17,602 nucleotides of DNA, taken from NCBI GenBank assembly GCA_030838245.1, contig JAUTXB010000087.1:1-17602 (forward strand), read 5' to 3'. The position numbers were made by a program, and so were the translations under genes. This stretch comes from Acidimicrobiaceae bacterium (GTDB taxonomy: Bacteria > Actinomycetota > Acidimicrobiia > Acidimicrobiales > RAAP-2). Shown piece by piece: positions 1 to 7,011 of the stretch. Within the stretch, counting starts at the first letter, position 1. Every line of letters begins with the position of its first letter. Under the pieces are notes generated by a model. The model ran no database searches and was not told where the DNA came from. It was given only the letters and a program-made list of their open reading frames with translations.

Positions 1-1
1 T

Positions 2-304
2 GGCGTCAGCGTGGACGGAGTCCGGATTGTGGCCGTGCAAACCGGCGGGACCGCTCGCGCCCTGGCTGATCGATGCAGCCACCGGGGCGGCCCTCTGTCC
101 GAAGGGCACCGTCAGGGCAACTGCGTCGTCTGCCCCTGGCACGGCAGCGAGTTCGATCTCGATTCGGGAGTACCGGCCAAGGGCCCGGCGTCGAACCCCC
201 AACCGGTTTACGAGGCCCGGGTCGAGGGTGCGGACCTCGAGGTGCGTCGCCGCGAGCCGCGCGCTCTGCGCCAGCGGGCTGTGCGACCACGCCGGGGCGA
301 CTGA
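2..304 (+). CDS. Rieske [2Fe-2S] protein, C-terminal part (5' end outside window)
   Basis: The frame is open from the first base of the window, so only the C-terminal 100 residues are visible. They hold a complete Rieske cluster site: C-S-H-R-G-G-P-L about 24 residues in, then 16 residues later C-P-W-H-G. Two Cys and two His ligate a [2Fe-2S] cluster. The sequence after the cluster (G-P-A-S-N-P-Q-P-V-Y-E) and the tail R-E-P-R-A-L-R resemble, from memory, actinobacterial proteins in which a DUF2231 membrane domain is fused to a C-terminal Rieske domain. That N-terminal part is not in view, so the fusion is inference. A GTG at 11 could be a start but would remove part of the Rieske fold, so the gene probably begins upstream. 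The DUF72 gene follows after 28 bases, suggesting cotranscription. It could also be a free-standing Rieske ferredoxin. Confidence 0.85.
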   Translation, partial: GVSVDGVRIVAVQTGGTARALADRCSHRGGPLSEGHRQGNCVVCPWHGSEFDLDSGVPAKGPASNPQPVYEARVEGADLEVRRREPRALRQRAVRPRRGD

Positions 305-332
305 GCTCGACCTCAGGGCGGATCGGCGACCG

Positions 333-1127
333 GTGCCAGTGCTCATCGGGACCTCGGGGTGGCAGTACGCCGACTGGCGCGGGCGCTTCTACCCGAAAGG
401 GCTCGCCCAAGCACGCTGGCTCGAGCACTACGCCGACCGGTTCCGCACGGTCGAGGTCAACAATGCCTTCTACCGGCTCCCCGATGCCGCCACGTTCGAG
501 GCGTGGAAGGACCGGACGCCCGACGACTTCATCGTCACGGTGAAGGCCAGTCGCTACCTCACGCACATCCGGCGGCTCAAGGAACCGGCCGAGCCGGTTC
601 ACCGCCTCATGAGCCGTGCCGATCATCTCGGACCCAAGCTCGGTCCGGTGCTCCTCCAGCTCCCGGCCACCTTCCGTATCAACCTCGATGCCCTGGCCGA
701 GACCCTCGGCCAGTTCCCGCACGGGACTCGGGTCGCCTTCGAGCCCCGCCACGACTCCTGGTACACCGACGAGACGGCGGACCTCCTGGCCCGTCACCAG
801 GCTGCTTTCTGCCTGAGCGACACCCCTGGTCGCCGATCCCCACACTGGCGCACGACGGATTGGGGCTACCTCCGGTTCCACGAAGGGCGGGCCACTCCCG
901 CTCCCTGCTACGGGCGCACCGCTTTGCGGTCGTGGGCCGAGCGACTGGCCGATCGGTGGTCCCCAGATGACGACGTCTTTGTCTATTTCAACAACGATCG
1001 CGGGGGATGCGCCGTCCGAGATGCGCACCGGTTCGCCCTGGCCGTCGAGCGGGTCGGGCTCGAGCCCTCCCGGGTTCCATCGGCGCGGGAGGCCCCGGTG
1101 GCCGGGTCCGAGGTGGAAAACCGGTGA
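333..1127 (+). CDS. DUF72 (YecE-like) family protein
   Basis: This 264-residue protein matches the DUF72 family in length and in its landmarks: an N-terminal G-T-S-G-W-Q-Y-A-D-W-R-G-x-F-Y-P, then V-E-V-N-N-A-F-Y-R-L-P near 40, K-A-S-R-Y-L-T-H near 70, L-G-P-V-L-L-Q-L-P near 105, F-E-P-R-H-x-S-W near 135, and Y-L-R-F-H-G plus V-Y-F-N-N-D near the C-terminus. The family has a TIM-barrel fold and no settled biochemical function; I do not assign one. The GTG at 333 is chosen because homology begins right after it and it follows the Rieske stop by 28 bases. A longer in-frame extension to position 27 only overlaps the Rieske gene and has no family resemblance. The last 20 residues are low-complexity. 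A GC-rich hairpin follows the stop. Confidence 0.9.
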   Translation: MPVLIGTSGWQYADWRGRFYPKGLAQARWLEHYADRFRTVEVNNAFYRLPDAATFEAWKDRTPDDFIVTVKASRYLTHIRRLKEPAEPVHRLMSRADHLGPKLGPVLLQLPATFRINLDALAETLGQFPHGTRVAFEPRHDSWYTDETADLLARHQAAFCLSDTPGRRSPHWRTTDWGYLRFHEGRATPAPCYGRTALRSWAERLADRWSPDDDVFVYFNNDRGGCAVRDAHRFALAVERVGLEPSRVPSAREAPVAGSEVENR

Positions 1128-1138
1128 CCGACCGGACT

Positions 1139-1158
1139 CGGCGCCGCCGTCGGCGCCG
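1139..1158 (+). terminator. GC-rich hairpin after the DUF72 gene
   Basis: Two copies of the self-complementary octamer CGGCGCCG (1139-1146 and 1151-1158) can pair as an 8-bp stem with loop CCGT, starting 12 bases after the DUF72 stop. There is no T-tract, as is common in actinobacteria. The 135-base gap to the SRPBCC gene otherwise shows no coding signal. Confidence 0.45.
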
Positions 1159-1262
1159 CTGCCGTCCTGGCCGGCACGTTCGGGGCCCGGCGCTGAGCCA
1201 GAAGTCGAGCCGGTCGCCCAGGAGCTGGGACCCGTGTAAAGAAGCCCGGTGGTGGGCAGGTA

Positions 1263-1748
1263 GTGGCTGTGGCTGTTCGTAACGCGTTGGTGAAGGCCGA
1301 ACCTTCCGCCGTGTGGGCCGTCCTAGCCGATGGGAGCTCCTACGCCCAGTGGGTGGTGGGGACCCAGGCAGTTCGGGCCGTGGACCCACACTGGCCACAA
1401 GAGGGGGCGAGCCTCCACTACACCGTGGGCCTCGGCCCGCTCCAGATCAATGACTGCACCACTGTGCGACTTGTCGAACCGGGTAAGTGCTTGGAGCTCG
1501 AGGCCCATGCTCGGCCACTGGGCAGCGCCCGGATTTCGATACAGATCCTGCGCTGGGGCGAGGACTCGTTGGTGATCATGGACGAGCACCCGCTCCGAGG
1601 ACCGTCTTGGGCGCTGGAGAACCCGGTGGTCGAGCTCGTGATCACGTTGCGCAATCGGAGCATGTTGCGGCGCCTGGTCCGCGTGGTCGAAGCTCGCGCT
1701 GGGCAACTCCCCTCGGCGGCGCTCGATCAGCAGCCGCCCGGTCAGTAG
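1263..1748 (+). CDS. SRPBCC (START-like / polyketide cyclase) family protein
   Basis: The 161-residue protein begins V-A-V-A-V-R-N and has the typical SRPBCC opening: a first strand, then a helix with A-V-W-A-V-L-A-D, then a segment around Y-A-Q-W-V-V-G. Later parts (G-A-S-L-H-Y-T-V-G, then L-E-P-G-K-C-L-E-L-E-A-H-A and a C-terminal amphipathic helix from about 125 to 150) fit the helix-grip fold of this superfamily, which binds hydrophobic ligands. No ligand or catalytic residue can be named. The GTG at 1263 has a GGCAGG-like site just upstream; a GTG two codons later is equally possible. The 3' end overlaps the stop of the convergent flavoprotein gene by 7 bases. Proximity to that flavoprotein hints at lipid or isoprenoid chemistry, but the two are transcribed toward each other. 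Confidence 0.8.
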   Translation: MAVAVRNALVKAEPSAVWAVLADGSSYAQWVVGTQAVRAVDPHWPQEGASLHYTVGLGPLQINDCTTVRLVEPGKCLELEAHARPLGSARISIQILRWGEDSLVIMDEHPLRGPSWALENPVVELVITLRNRSMLRRLVRVVEARAGQLPSAALDQQPPGQ

Positions 1749-3358
1749 CCGCGCAACACGCGCCCGGAAGCGGCCACCAACGGGGAGACGAAGGTCCGGC
1801 CGAGCATGCTGCGCTCAGCGATGGCGGCCCGGGCGGCATTGGCACCGCAGGCACCGTGGACCCCGCCACCGGGATGGGCGGACGACGAGGCCAGGTACAG
1901 CCCTCGGATCGGGGTCTCCGACCGTCCCAGCCCCGGTACTGGGCGGAAGACCAGCTGCTGGTGAATGGCGCTGGTCCCTCCGTTGATGGCCCCCCCGACC
2001 AGGCTGGCGTCATGGTCCTCCAGGTCGCCGGGGCACATGAGGTGGCGCTCGGTGATGAGGGATCTGAAGCCCGGGGCGTAGTCCTCGATTCGCTGTTCGA
2101 TCCTGGCGGTGATGGCCTGTCGGTCGGCCTCGTCCCACGCGCCGGAGATCCCGTCACCGCCGGCGTCGCCCCGCACTGTCCGGGGAACATGGGTGTAGGC
2201 CCACAACACCTCGGTCCCCTTCGGCGACCGCGAGGGGTCGGCCGTCGTCATCTGGCCCACCAGCACGAAAGGTCGGCCGGGGATCCGTTGCTGGGCGATG
2301 TCGGCGCAGTACTGGGTCATCTCGTCGACGCTGTCGGCCAAGTGGACGGTACCGGCGCCGGCCACCGAACCGGCCTGCCACGGGACGGGCGCCCGAAGCG
2401 CCCAGTCGATCTTGACGGTGGCATAGTCCCATTGGAACCGACCGATGTCCTCATGGAGCCGCCCGGGAAGCTCGTCCCAGGCCACCAGGCCTCCGAACAG
2501 TGTCGGGGCGGGAACGTCGGCCATAACCGCCCGCCGTGCCGAAATGGTGTCCCCGTTCTCGGTCACCACGCCGACGGCTCGGCCCTTTCGTACTACTACC
2601 TGGTCGACACGCTGCCCGCATATGACGGTCCCGCCCCTGCTCTCCAATCGCCGGACCATGGCCGCGCTGAGCTGGCCGGCGCCTCCCTCCGGTACCGGGA
2701 ACCCGACGAGGTGGCCGAGCATGGCCAGGAGCCACCCGTAGAACCCGCTGGCGGCCGACTCGGGCGACAAGTCCGTGTGCAGCGCCCCGCCGGCCAGCAA
2801 CAACGGTCCACCCGGACCGGCGAACTCGTCACCCAGCCGACGCACCGGCAACGTGGCGAACCGGGCGAAGCGCAGCAAGTCGGATGTGCCCAGCGTGGCC
2901 GCCAGGCGGGCTCCGGCCCGGACCGGTGGGAACGGGCTGAACAGCGCGCCGAGCAGATCGCTGCTGACGCGGTCCCACTGATGCCAGAGGCGTCGCCACG
3001 CCTCGCCGTCGCCGGGGGCGAAGGCGTCCAAATTGTCGGCGGTCTCGGCCACGTCACGGGAAAGGACAGCAGCGCGACCGTCGGGAAGCGGGTGGGCCAG
3101 GACGGCCGGGGCATGGAGCCATCGCAGCCCGTGGTCCTCCAGACCGAGGCCGGTGATGGCCGGCGACGCCGCGGCCAGTGGGTAAAAGGCGCTGCAGACA
3201 TCGGCCACGTACCCCGGTCCCAGGTAATCGGCGCTCGATACGCCGCCCCCCGGGGTGGCGGCGGCCTCGAGCACGACGACCGTCCAGCCGGCATCGGCCA
3301 ACATGTTGGCGCAGACCAGTCCGTTCGGACCGGCGCCGATCACCACCGCGTCAGCCAC
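1742..3358 (-). CDS. FAD-dependent oxidoreductase, PYROXD2 / phytoene-desaturase-like
   Basis: This 538-residue flavoprotein has an N-terminal Rossmann dinucleotide motif G-A-G-P-N-G (residues 8-13), with the ribose-binding acid at E31 followed by a P-G-G-G turn near 36-39. Near the C-terminus G-L-Y-L-A-S-S-S-A-H-P-G-G-G-V-H-G forms the second FAD-contact motif of the CrtI/phytoene-desaturase superfamily. Length and motif order fit the PYROXD2-like branch, which is distinct from true carotenoid desaturases; the substrate is unknown. The start is GTG at 3358, because the Rossmann strand follows immediately and a GGGAG site lies about five bases upstream. It is probably in one transcript with the small DUF7218-like gene 36 bases upstream. 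No other carotenoid gene is visible, which argues against calling it crtI. Confidence 0.88.
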   Translation of the reverse strand: MADAVVIGAGPNGLVCANMLADAGWTVVVLEAAATPGGGVSSADYLGPGYVADVCSAFYPLAAASPAITGLGLEDHGLRWLHAPAVLAHPLPDGRAAVLSRDVAETADNLDAFAPGDGEAWRRLWHQWDRVSSDLLGALFSPFPPVRAGARLAATLGTSDLLRFARFATLPVRRLGDEFAGPGGPLLLAGGALHTDLSPESAASGFYGWLLAMLGHLVGFPVPEGGAGQLSAAMVRRLESRGGTVICGQRVDQVVVRKGRAVGVVTENGDTISARRAVMADVPAPTLFGGLVAWDELPGRLHEDIGRFQWDYATVKIDWALRAPVPWQAGSVAGAGTVHLADSVDEMTQYCADIAQQRIPGRPFVLVGQMTTADPSRSPKGTEVLWAYTHVPRTVRGDAGGDGISGAWDEADRQAITARIEQRIEDYAPGFRSLITERHLMCPGDLEDHDASLVGGAINGGTSAIHQQLVFRPVPGLGRSETPIRGLYLASSSAHPGGGVHGACGANAARAAIAERSMLGRTFVSPLVAASGRVLRGY

Positions 3359-3394
3359 GGAGCTCCCGACCGTCCCCGAGGGTGCCGAACGCGC

Positions 3395-3616
3395 TCATTT
3401 CTTGGCCGTTGCCCGCCCGCCCTTCTTGCCCGCCTCCCGCTTCTGGGCCGTCGTGCCCCCTTGCTTGGGGTTGCTCCCCGAACCCGACTTCGTGCCTCCC
3501 CGGCTCGAGGCTCCCGGTGAGTTGGCAATCTTGGCTGCTCGTTCCTTGGACATCCCCTTGTCCTTCAGTGCCTCGTACTGCTTGGTGTTCTTGACGTTGG
3601 CTGACCGCGACGGCAT
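3395..3616 (-). CDS. Small basic DUF7218-like protein (73 aa)
   Basis: The protein starts M-P-S-R-S-A-N-V-K-N-T-K-Q-Y-E-A-L, followed by K-G-M-S-K-E-R-A-A-K-I-A-N-S-P. This matches, from memory, actinobacterial DUF7218 proteins, whose helix-turn segment often precedes a Rho-N-like domain. Here the second half is a flexible Ser/Gly/Lys-rich stretch ending in Q-K-R-E-A-G-K-K-G-G-R-A-T-A-K-K, with no Rho-N domain. It is very basic and would suit nucleic-acid binding, but no function is established. ATG at 3616 is chosen because a full AGGAGG (3623-3628) lies six bases upstream; the frame stays open to 3670 without family resemblance. The flavoprotein gene follows after 36 bases. Confidence 0.75.
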   Translation of the reverse strand: MPSRSANVKNTKQYEALKDKGMSKERAAKIANSPGASSRGGTKSGSGSNPKQGGTTAQKREAGKKGGRATAKK

Positions 3617-3681
3617 CTGTGGCCTCCTCGAACGTTTCCCCCACAGTGGAGTTGTCGTTCCCAAAAACAAGGCCTTCTAAT

Positions 3682-3701
3682 CGAGGTCATGTTCGACCTC
3701 G
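3682..3701. repeat. Inverted repeat in the divergent DUF7218 / DUF6328 promoter region
   Basis: CGAGGTC (3682-3688) and GACCTCG (3695-3701) form a perfect 7-6-7 dyad. The six central bases contain the GTTC proposed as the -35 of the DUF6328 promoter, so a protein bound here would block that promoter. It may be an operator or simply a hairpin. Confidence 0.45.
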
Positions 3702-3716
3702 GTCACCGACGGGTAT
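3691..3716 (+). promoter_or_regulatory. Putative SigF/SigB-type promoter, leaderless, for DUF6328 gene
   Basis: GTTC (3691-3694), 16 bases, then GGGTAT (3711-3716). The -10 is a full match to the SigF/SigB pattern; the -35 is weak. Transcription would start near 3723, essentially at the GTG at 3726, so the message would be leaderless. No Shine-Dalgarno sequence precedes the GTG, which agrees. Confidence 0.5.
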
Positions 3717-3725
3717 CTCCATAGT

Positions 3726-4223
3726 GTGACCGAAGAGGGGGGCGCGAGGGCGGCCGACGACGACAGGAACGAGTCCGAGGACCAACGCATCGATCGAAAC
3801 GTGGCCGAGCTGTTGCAAGAGCTACGGGTGGCCAGCCTTGGCGTGCAGGTCCTCTTCGGGTTTCTCCTATCCCTCCCGTTCACCAACCGCTTCGGGCAAC
3901 TCGACCATGCTCAACGCATCCTCTACCAAGTCAGCCTCCTGCTGGCCGCCGGCGCCACCGCCCTGCTCGCCGGACCGGTGGCCTATCACCGGATCGTGTT
4001 CCGCCGGCATGAGAAACGCAGGCTTCTGGCCGTGTCGAACGCCCTCGCCCTGTGCGGTCTCGCCGTCGTAGGGCTGGCCATCTCCACCGCCGTCTGGCTG
4101 GTGGTCAGCACGATTGACTCCGGTGCCGTGGTGCCCGTCTTGGCCGCGGTGATGCCCGTGGTGTTCATCGGCCTCTGGTTCGTCCTCCCCTTGATCGGAC
4201 GGCTCCAGGGACCAGGCCGGTAG
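3726..4223 (+). CDS. DUF6328 family integral membrane protein
   Basis: A 165-residue protein with a charged, acidic N-terminal tail (about residues 1-25), then R-N-V-A-E-L-L-Q-E-L-R-V-A-S-L-G-V-Q-V-L-F, which is the recognisable DUF6328 opening. Four hydrophobic segments follow at roughly 38-53, 66-87, 100-128 and 134-157, with Y-H-R-I-V-F-R-R-H-E-K in the loop after the second. It should sit in the cytoplasmic membrane; no function is known for the family. The start is GTG at 3726; the overlapping GTG at 3724 runs into TGA at once. No ribosome-binding site precedes it, and a GGGTAT promoter element ends ten bases upstream, pointing to a leaderless transcript controlled by the stress sigma factor. 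It converges on the MMPL gene with two hairpins between. Confidence 0.82.
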   Translation: MTEEGGARAADDDRNESEDQRIDRNVAELLQELRVASLGVQVLFGFLLSLPFTNRFGQLDHAQRILYQVSLLLAAGATALLAGPVAYHRIVFRRHEKRRLLAVSNALALCGLAVVGLAISTAVWLVVSTIDSGAVVPVLAAVMPVVFIGLWFVLPLIGRLQGPGR

Positions 4224-4260
4224 GGCGCCCACGGCGCGGTCGTCGTAGCCGAAGCGGTGT

Positions 4261-4278
4261 CGCCTCGCGCACGAGGCG
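4261..4278. terminator. Hairpin between convergent DUF6328 and MMPL genes (first of two)
   Basis: CGCCTCG (4261-4267) and CGAGGCG (4272-4278) form a perfect 7-bp stem with loop CGCA, 38 bases after the DUF6328 stop. It probably terminates the plus-strand transcript. Confidence 0.5.
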
Positions 4279-4282
4279 CCTA

Positions 4283-4303
4283 CCGCGTTCGTTACGAACG
4301 CGG
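4283..4303. terminator. Hairpin enclosing the MMPL stop codon (second of two)
   Basis: CCGCGTTCG (4283-4291) and CGAACGCGG (4295-4303) form a perfect 9-bp stem. The three-base loop (4292-4294) is exactly the TAA stop codon of the minus-strand MMPL gene. With the neighbouring hairpin it likely makes a bidirectional terminator. Confidence 0.5.
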
Positions 4304-6763
4304 CACCAGGTGGGGGACAGGCTCGGCCTCCGGCGGCGTTCGCGGTTCCTCCCGGTGTCGCAGCAGGCTGCGGGACACGTAGCCCCGACCGTCGGCATCG
4401 GCCCACACCAAGATGGGCGGCAGCACCACCAGAGCGCAGACCAGGGCCACGGCGACGTTGAGACCGACGATGATCCCGAACCCTTGCAGTAGGGGGAACG
4501 ACGACGTGGCCAGGACGCCCACCCCGACCACCGCCGTCATCCCCGAGACCATGAACGCCCGGCCGGTTCTCGACGCGGTGATATCGGCCGCGTCCCGTGG
4601 TCCGAGCCCCCGTCCCCGCTCCTCGACGAAGCGCAGCAGGATGAGGGAGGTGAACTCGGTGCAGACTGCCACCACCAACGGGCCGGAGACGGCGGTGAGC
4701 GGGCTCAGCTTGAGGCTGAGCGCCCAGGCGATCAATGACACCAGTCCCACCGCGATCAGCACCGGCACCAAGGAGAGCAAGGACCGGATGAGGCTCCGCA
4801 GCCGCACGGCCAAAAACGCGCCCACCAGGATGATCGAGAGGTAGGTCAACAACAGGCGGGAGTCGGCCAGGTTCTCGAGCAATCCCACCCCGACGACGGC
4901 GATGCCCCCGGGGGCAACGGTCATGCCGAGGGGCGGATGGACGTCGACCTGCAGATGGGTCACCACCGGTTGCAGCTGGCTGAGCACCGCCGTCTTCGAT
5001 CGGAAGATGATGCCCAAGGCGTGGCCGTTGTCGGCCACACTGGACTTTCGGAGGTCGGACGGAGCGACAGCGTTGACCGCGGCCACCTGGGCGCCCAGGG
5101 GCGAGACGAACGACGCGCCGGGAACGGTGATGAACTCGTCGACCAGGTTGACCATGCCCGTGGCCGGGTAGAGCAGGTCGGGAAACCGGGCCACTTGCTG
5201 GTTGGAGAACCGGCTCACGTAGGCCACGGTTTGGTCGCTGAAGGGATGGTCGGTGGTGACGAGCACTCCGACGTCGCTGTCGGTGCCGACCCCGACCTTC
5301 AAGGCGTTGATGTCCTTCACTGTCTGGGATTGTGGATTGACCCACTGGAGCGGATCGGTCTGCAGGGTGATGTGGCCCTCGACCAGCAGGCCCCCGGCGA
5401 ATATCACGATGCTGACGATGGCCAAGGGAACGGCGGCCTTGGCCGGCGCGCTGCCCAGCCAGACGGTCAGCCGGCTGAGGCGACCCCGGCTGAAGTCCCT
5501 GCCCTTGGTGGGTGACTTGTACTCCCGGATGCCCAAGATGGCGAGGGGCCCGATGATCGAGCAGATACAGACGGCCACGATCCCGATGACCAACAGGAGT
5601 CCGAATTGCCGGATCATCGGCACCTTGGCGAACAAGAGGGCGATGAAGGCGAAGACGGCGTCGAAGGTCACGACCAACAAGGCAGGCCCGAGGTTTCGTG
5701 CCGTGGTCTGGATGGGATTGGTCGTTCGATCCAGTACCACTTCCTCTTCGACGCGTGAGTGCATTTGAATGGCGTAGTCGATGCCCACCCCCAACAGGAC
5801 GGGAAGACCGGCCACACTGGCCAGCGTCAGGGGGATACCGATCAGGCCCACCAGCCCGAACGCCCAGATGAGGCCGATAACGACGACGACGAAGGGGAGG
5901 ATTCGCCACCGGACATTGAAGGCCAGGAACAAGATGACCACCATGATGAGGGCGGCCAGGGCGCCGAGCTTGAGCATCCCGCTCTTCAGGTAGTCGTTGA
6001 TGGTCCGGAGCAGTGACGGCACGCCGGTCACGATGGTCGACGTGTTCTGGAAGTGGGCCTGGCTGATGATGGTCTGCACCGACTGGGCCGCGGCCGACTC
6101 CTGGTCGATGGACAGATTGCCCTTCAAGATGACGATCATGGCCGCGTGGCCCGGGTTGGGCAGGAAGGCGGCCGACGACTCCCGCATGGTCCCGTTGCTG
6201 GCATGGGTGAGGAAGTGGACCCACTTGGGGTTGGAAAAGGTGCGCTGATCTGGGGGAATGGCTCCTTCGCCGGTCAGCTGCGCCTGGATGTCCTTCAGCC
6301 GGGCGGCCTTGCCCGCTGCCGAGGGGTCGCGGTTGTAGGCGGAGAGGAGCAGCTTGCCGGCCAGGCTGTCGGTGGGGTTTCCGTCGGTACTGGTGGCCAG
6401 GCTGCTGGCCAGCGTCACCGCATCCAGGGGCGTGACTACGGAGAACACCGACGGATCGGCCTGCAGCTTCTGTGCCACTGCGGTCATCTGGGCCACATTG
6501 GCCGTGGTGAACAGGTTGTCCGTGGTGGTGCCCGGCTTCATGGTGAACATGACGGCGACCGGGTCGCCACCGAAGCTCTTCTCGTAGTTCTGGTTCTCGA
6601 TCTGTGCCTTGTCGGTGCTGTTCAGGTAGCTGGCGTTGCTGGTGGCGAACTTCAGTTGGGTGATCCCCACGCCGAGCCCCACGGTGACCAACAGGCCGAT
6701 GAGTGAGACGGTGCCGGCGCGTTTGCCCAGGTTGAGACCCAGCCACGACCACATGTTCCGCAC
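4292..6763 (-). CDS. MMPL/RND-superfamily transporter with two MMPL domains
   Basis: The 823-residue protein shows the RND layout: one N-terminal helix (about 18-36), a large extracytoplasmic domain (about 37-263), a helix bundle (264-410), a seventh helix (about 443-462), a second extracytoplasmic domain, then a second bundle (about 636-790). In the first bundle G-V-G-I-D-Y (Asp329, Tyr330) is the Asp-Tyr pair used as a proton relay in this family; it leads into H-S-R-V-E-E-E. The matching place in the second bundle reads V-C-T-E-F (Glu703, Phe704). Members export lipids, hopanoids or related hydrophobic compounds; the substrate here is unknown. The GTG at 6763 is preferred because AAGGAGG lies four bases upstream; the ATG three codons later is too far from it, and the ATG at 6838 lies upstream of it. 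It is divergent from the sigma operon. Confidence 0.88.
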   Translation of the reverse strand: MRNMWSWLGLNLGKRAGTVSLIGLLVTVGLGVGITQLKFATSNASYLNSTDKAQIENQNYEKSFGGDPVAVMFTMKPGTTTDNLFTTANVAQMTAVAQKLQADPSVFSVVTPLDAVTLASSLATSTDGNPTDSLAGKLLLSAYNRDPSAAGKAARLKDIQAQLTGEGAIPPDQRTFSNPKWVHFLTHASNGTMRESSAAFLPNPGHAAMIVILKGNLSIDQESAAAQSVQTIISQAHFQNTSTIVTGVPSLLRTINDYLKSGMLKLGALAALIMVVILFLAFNVRWRILPFVVVVIGLIWAFGLVGLIGIPLTLASVAGLPVLLGVGIDYAIQMHSRVEEEVVLDRTTNPIQTTARNLGPALLVVTFDAVFAFIALLFAKVPMIRQFGLLLVIGIVAVCICSIIGPLAILGIREYKSPTKGRDFSRGRLSRLTVWLGSAPAKAAVPLAIVSIVIFAGGLLVEGHITLQTDPLQWVNPQSQTVKDINALKVGVGTDSDVGVLVTTDHPFSDQTVAYVSRFSNQQVARFPDLLYPATGMVNLVDEFITVPGASFVSPLGAQVAAVNAVAPSDLRKSSVADNGHALGIIFRSKTAVLSQLQPVVTHLQVDVHPPLGMTVAPGGIAVVGVGLLENLADSRLLLTYLSIILVGAFLAVRLRSLIRSLLSLVPVLIAVGLVSLIAWALSLKLSPLTAVSGPLVVAVCTEFTSLILLRFVEERGRGLGPRDAADITASRTGRAFMVSGMTAVVGVGVLATSSFPLLQGFGIIVGLNVAVALVCALVVLPPILVWADADGRGYVSRSLLRHREEPRTPPEAEPVPHLVPRS
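5146..5170 (+). promoter_or_regulatory. SigF-type promoter match antisense inside the MMPL gene
   Basis: GGTTG (5146-5150), 15 bases, GGGTA (5166-5170) on the plus strand, opposite to the MMPL coding strand. It has the same elements and spacing as the csbD promoter. It may drive an antisense RNA or be a chance match in coding sequence. Confidence 0.25.
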
Positions 6764-6944
6764 GTTTCCTCCTTGCTCGCTCAGTGCCCTGTTGGCCGGG
6801 CGACCGTGCCGATCCCGCGGTGGCGTAGCCTTCGACAAGCCAGATCAGTCAATCAGGAAAAATTGCCCGTGCCGATTCGCCATGCCGATGAGTTCCGCAA
6901 CAGCCGCCACCGGTCGAACCGGGCTATCGGCTTCGGGTTTCGGT

Positions 6945-6969
6945 GTTGGACGATGCCGGAGCCGGGTAT
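6945..6969 (+). promoter_or_regulatory. Putative SigF/SigB-type promoter of the sigma-factor operon
   Basis: GTTG (6945-6948), 15 bases, GGGTAT (6964-6969), with a predicted start near 6976 and a 36-base leader before the ATG at 7012. This is the class of promoter that the sigma factor encoded at the end of the operon would be expected to read, so it suggests positive autoregulation. The remaining upstream stretch to the MMPL start (6764-6944) shows no gene. Confidence 0.6.
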
Positions 6970-7011
6970 ACCGGGCCAGGGCACAGATCAAGCGAACAAG
7001 GACAGGAGATC

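Noticed and set aside
1742..3358. Calling the flavoprotein crtI (phytoene desaturase)
   Set aside because: No carotenoid genes are nearby and the sequence fits the PYROXD2-like branch better.
1487..3520. A 677-residue plus-strand frame opposite the flavoprotein gene
   Set aside because: It has no recognisable domain and mirrors the flavoprotein coding frame, which carries both FAD motifs.
3867..6752. A 961-residue minus-strand frame overlapping the MMPL gene
   Set aside because: Composition is the Arg/Gly/His-rich pattern of a shadow frame in high-GC DNA; the MMPL frame has recognisable helices and motifs.
6764..6838. ATG at 6838 as the MMPL start
   Set aside because: The AAGGAGG at 6768-6774 would then lie inside the coding region, and the added residues have no family resemblance.
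6767..6852. Housekeeping promoter for the MMPL gene (TTGACT at 6852-6847, minus strand)
   Set aside because: No acceptable -10 element is found 16-19 bases downstream.
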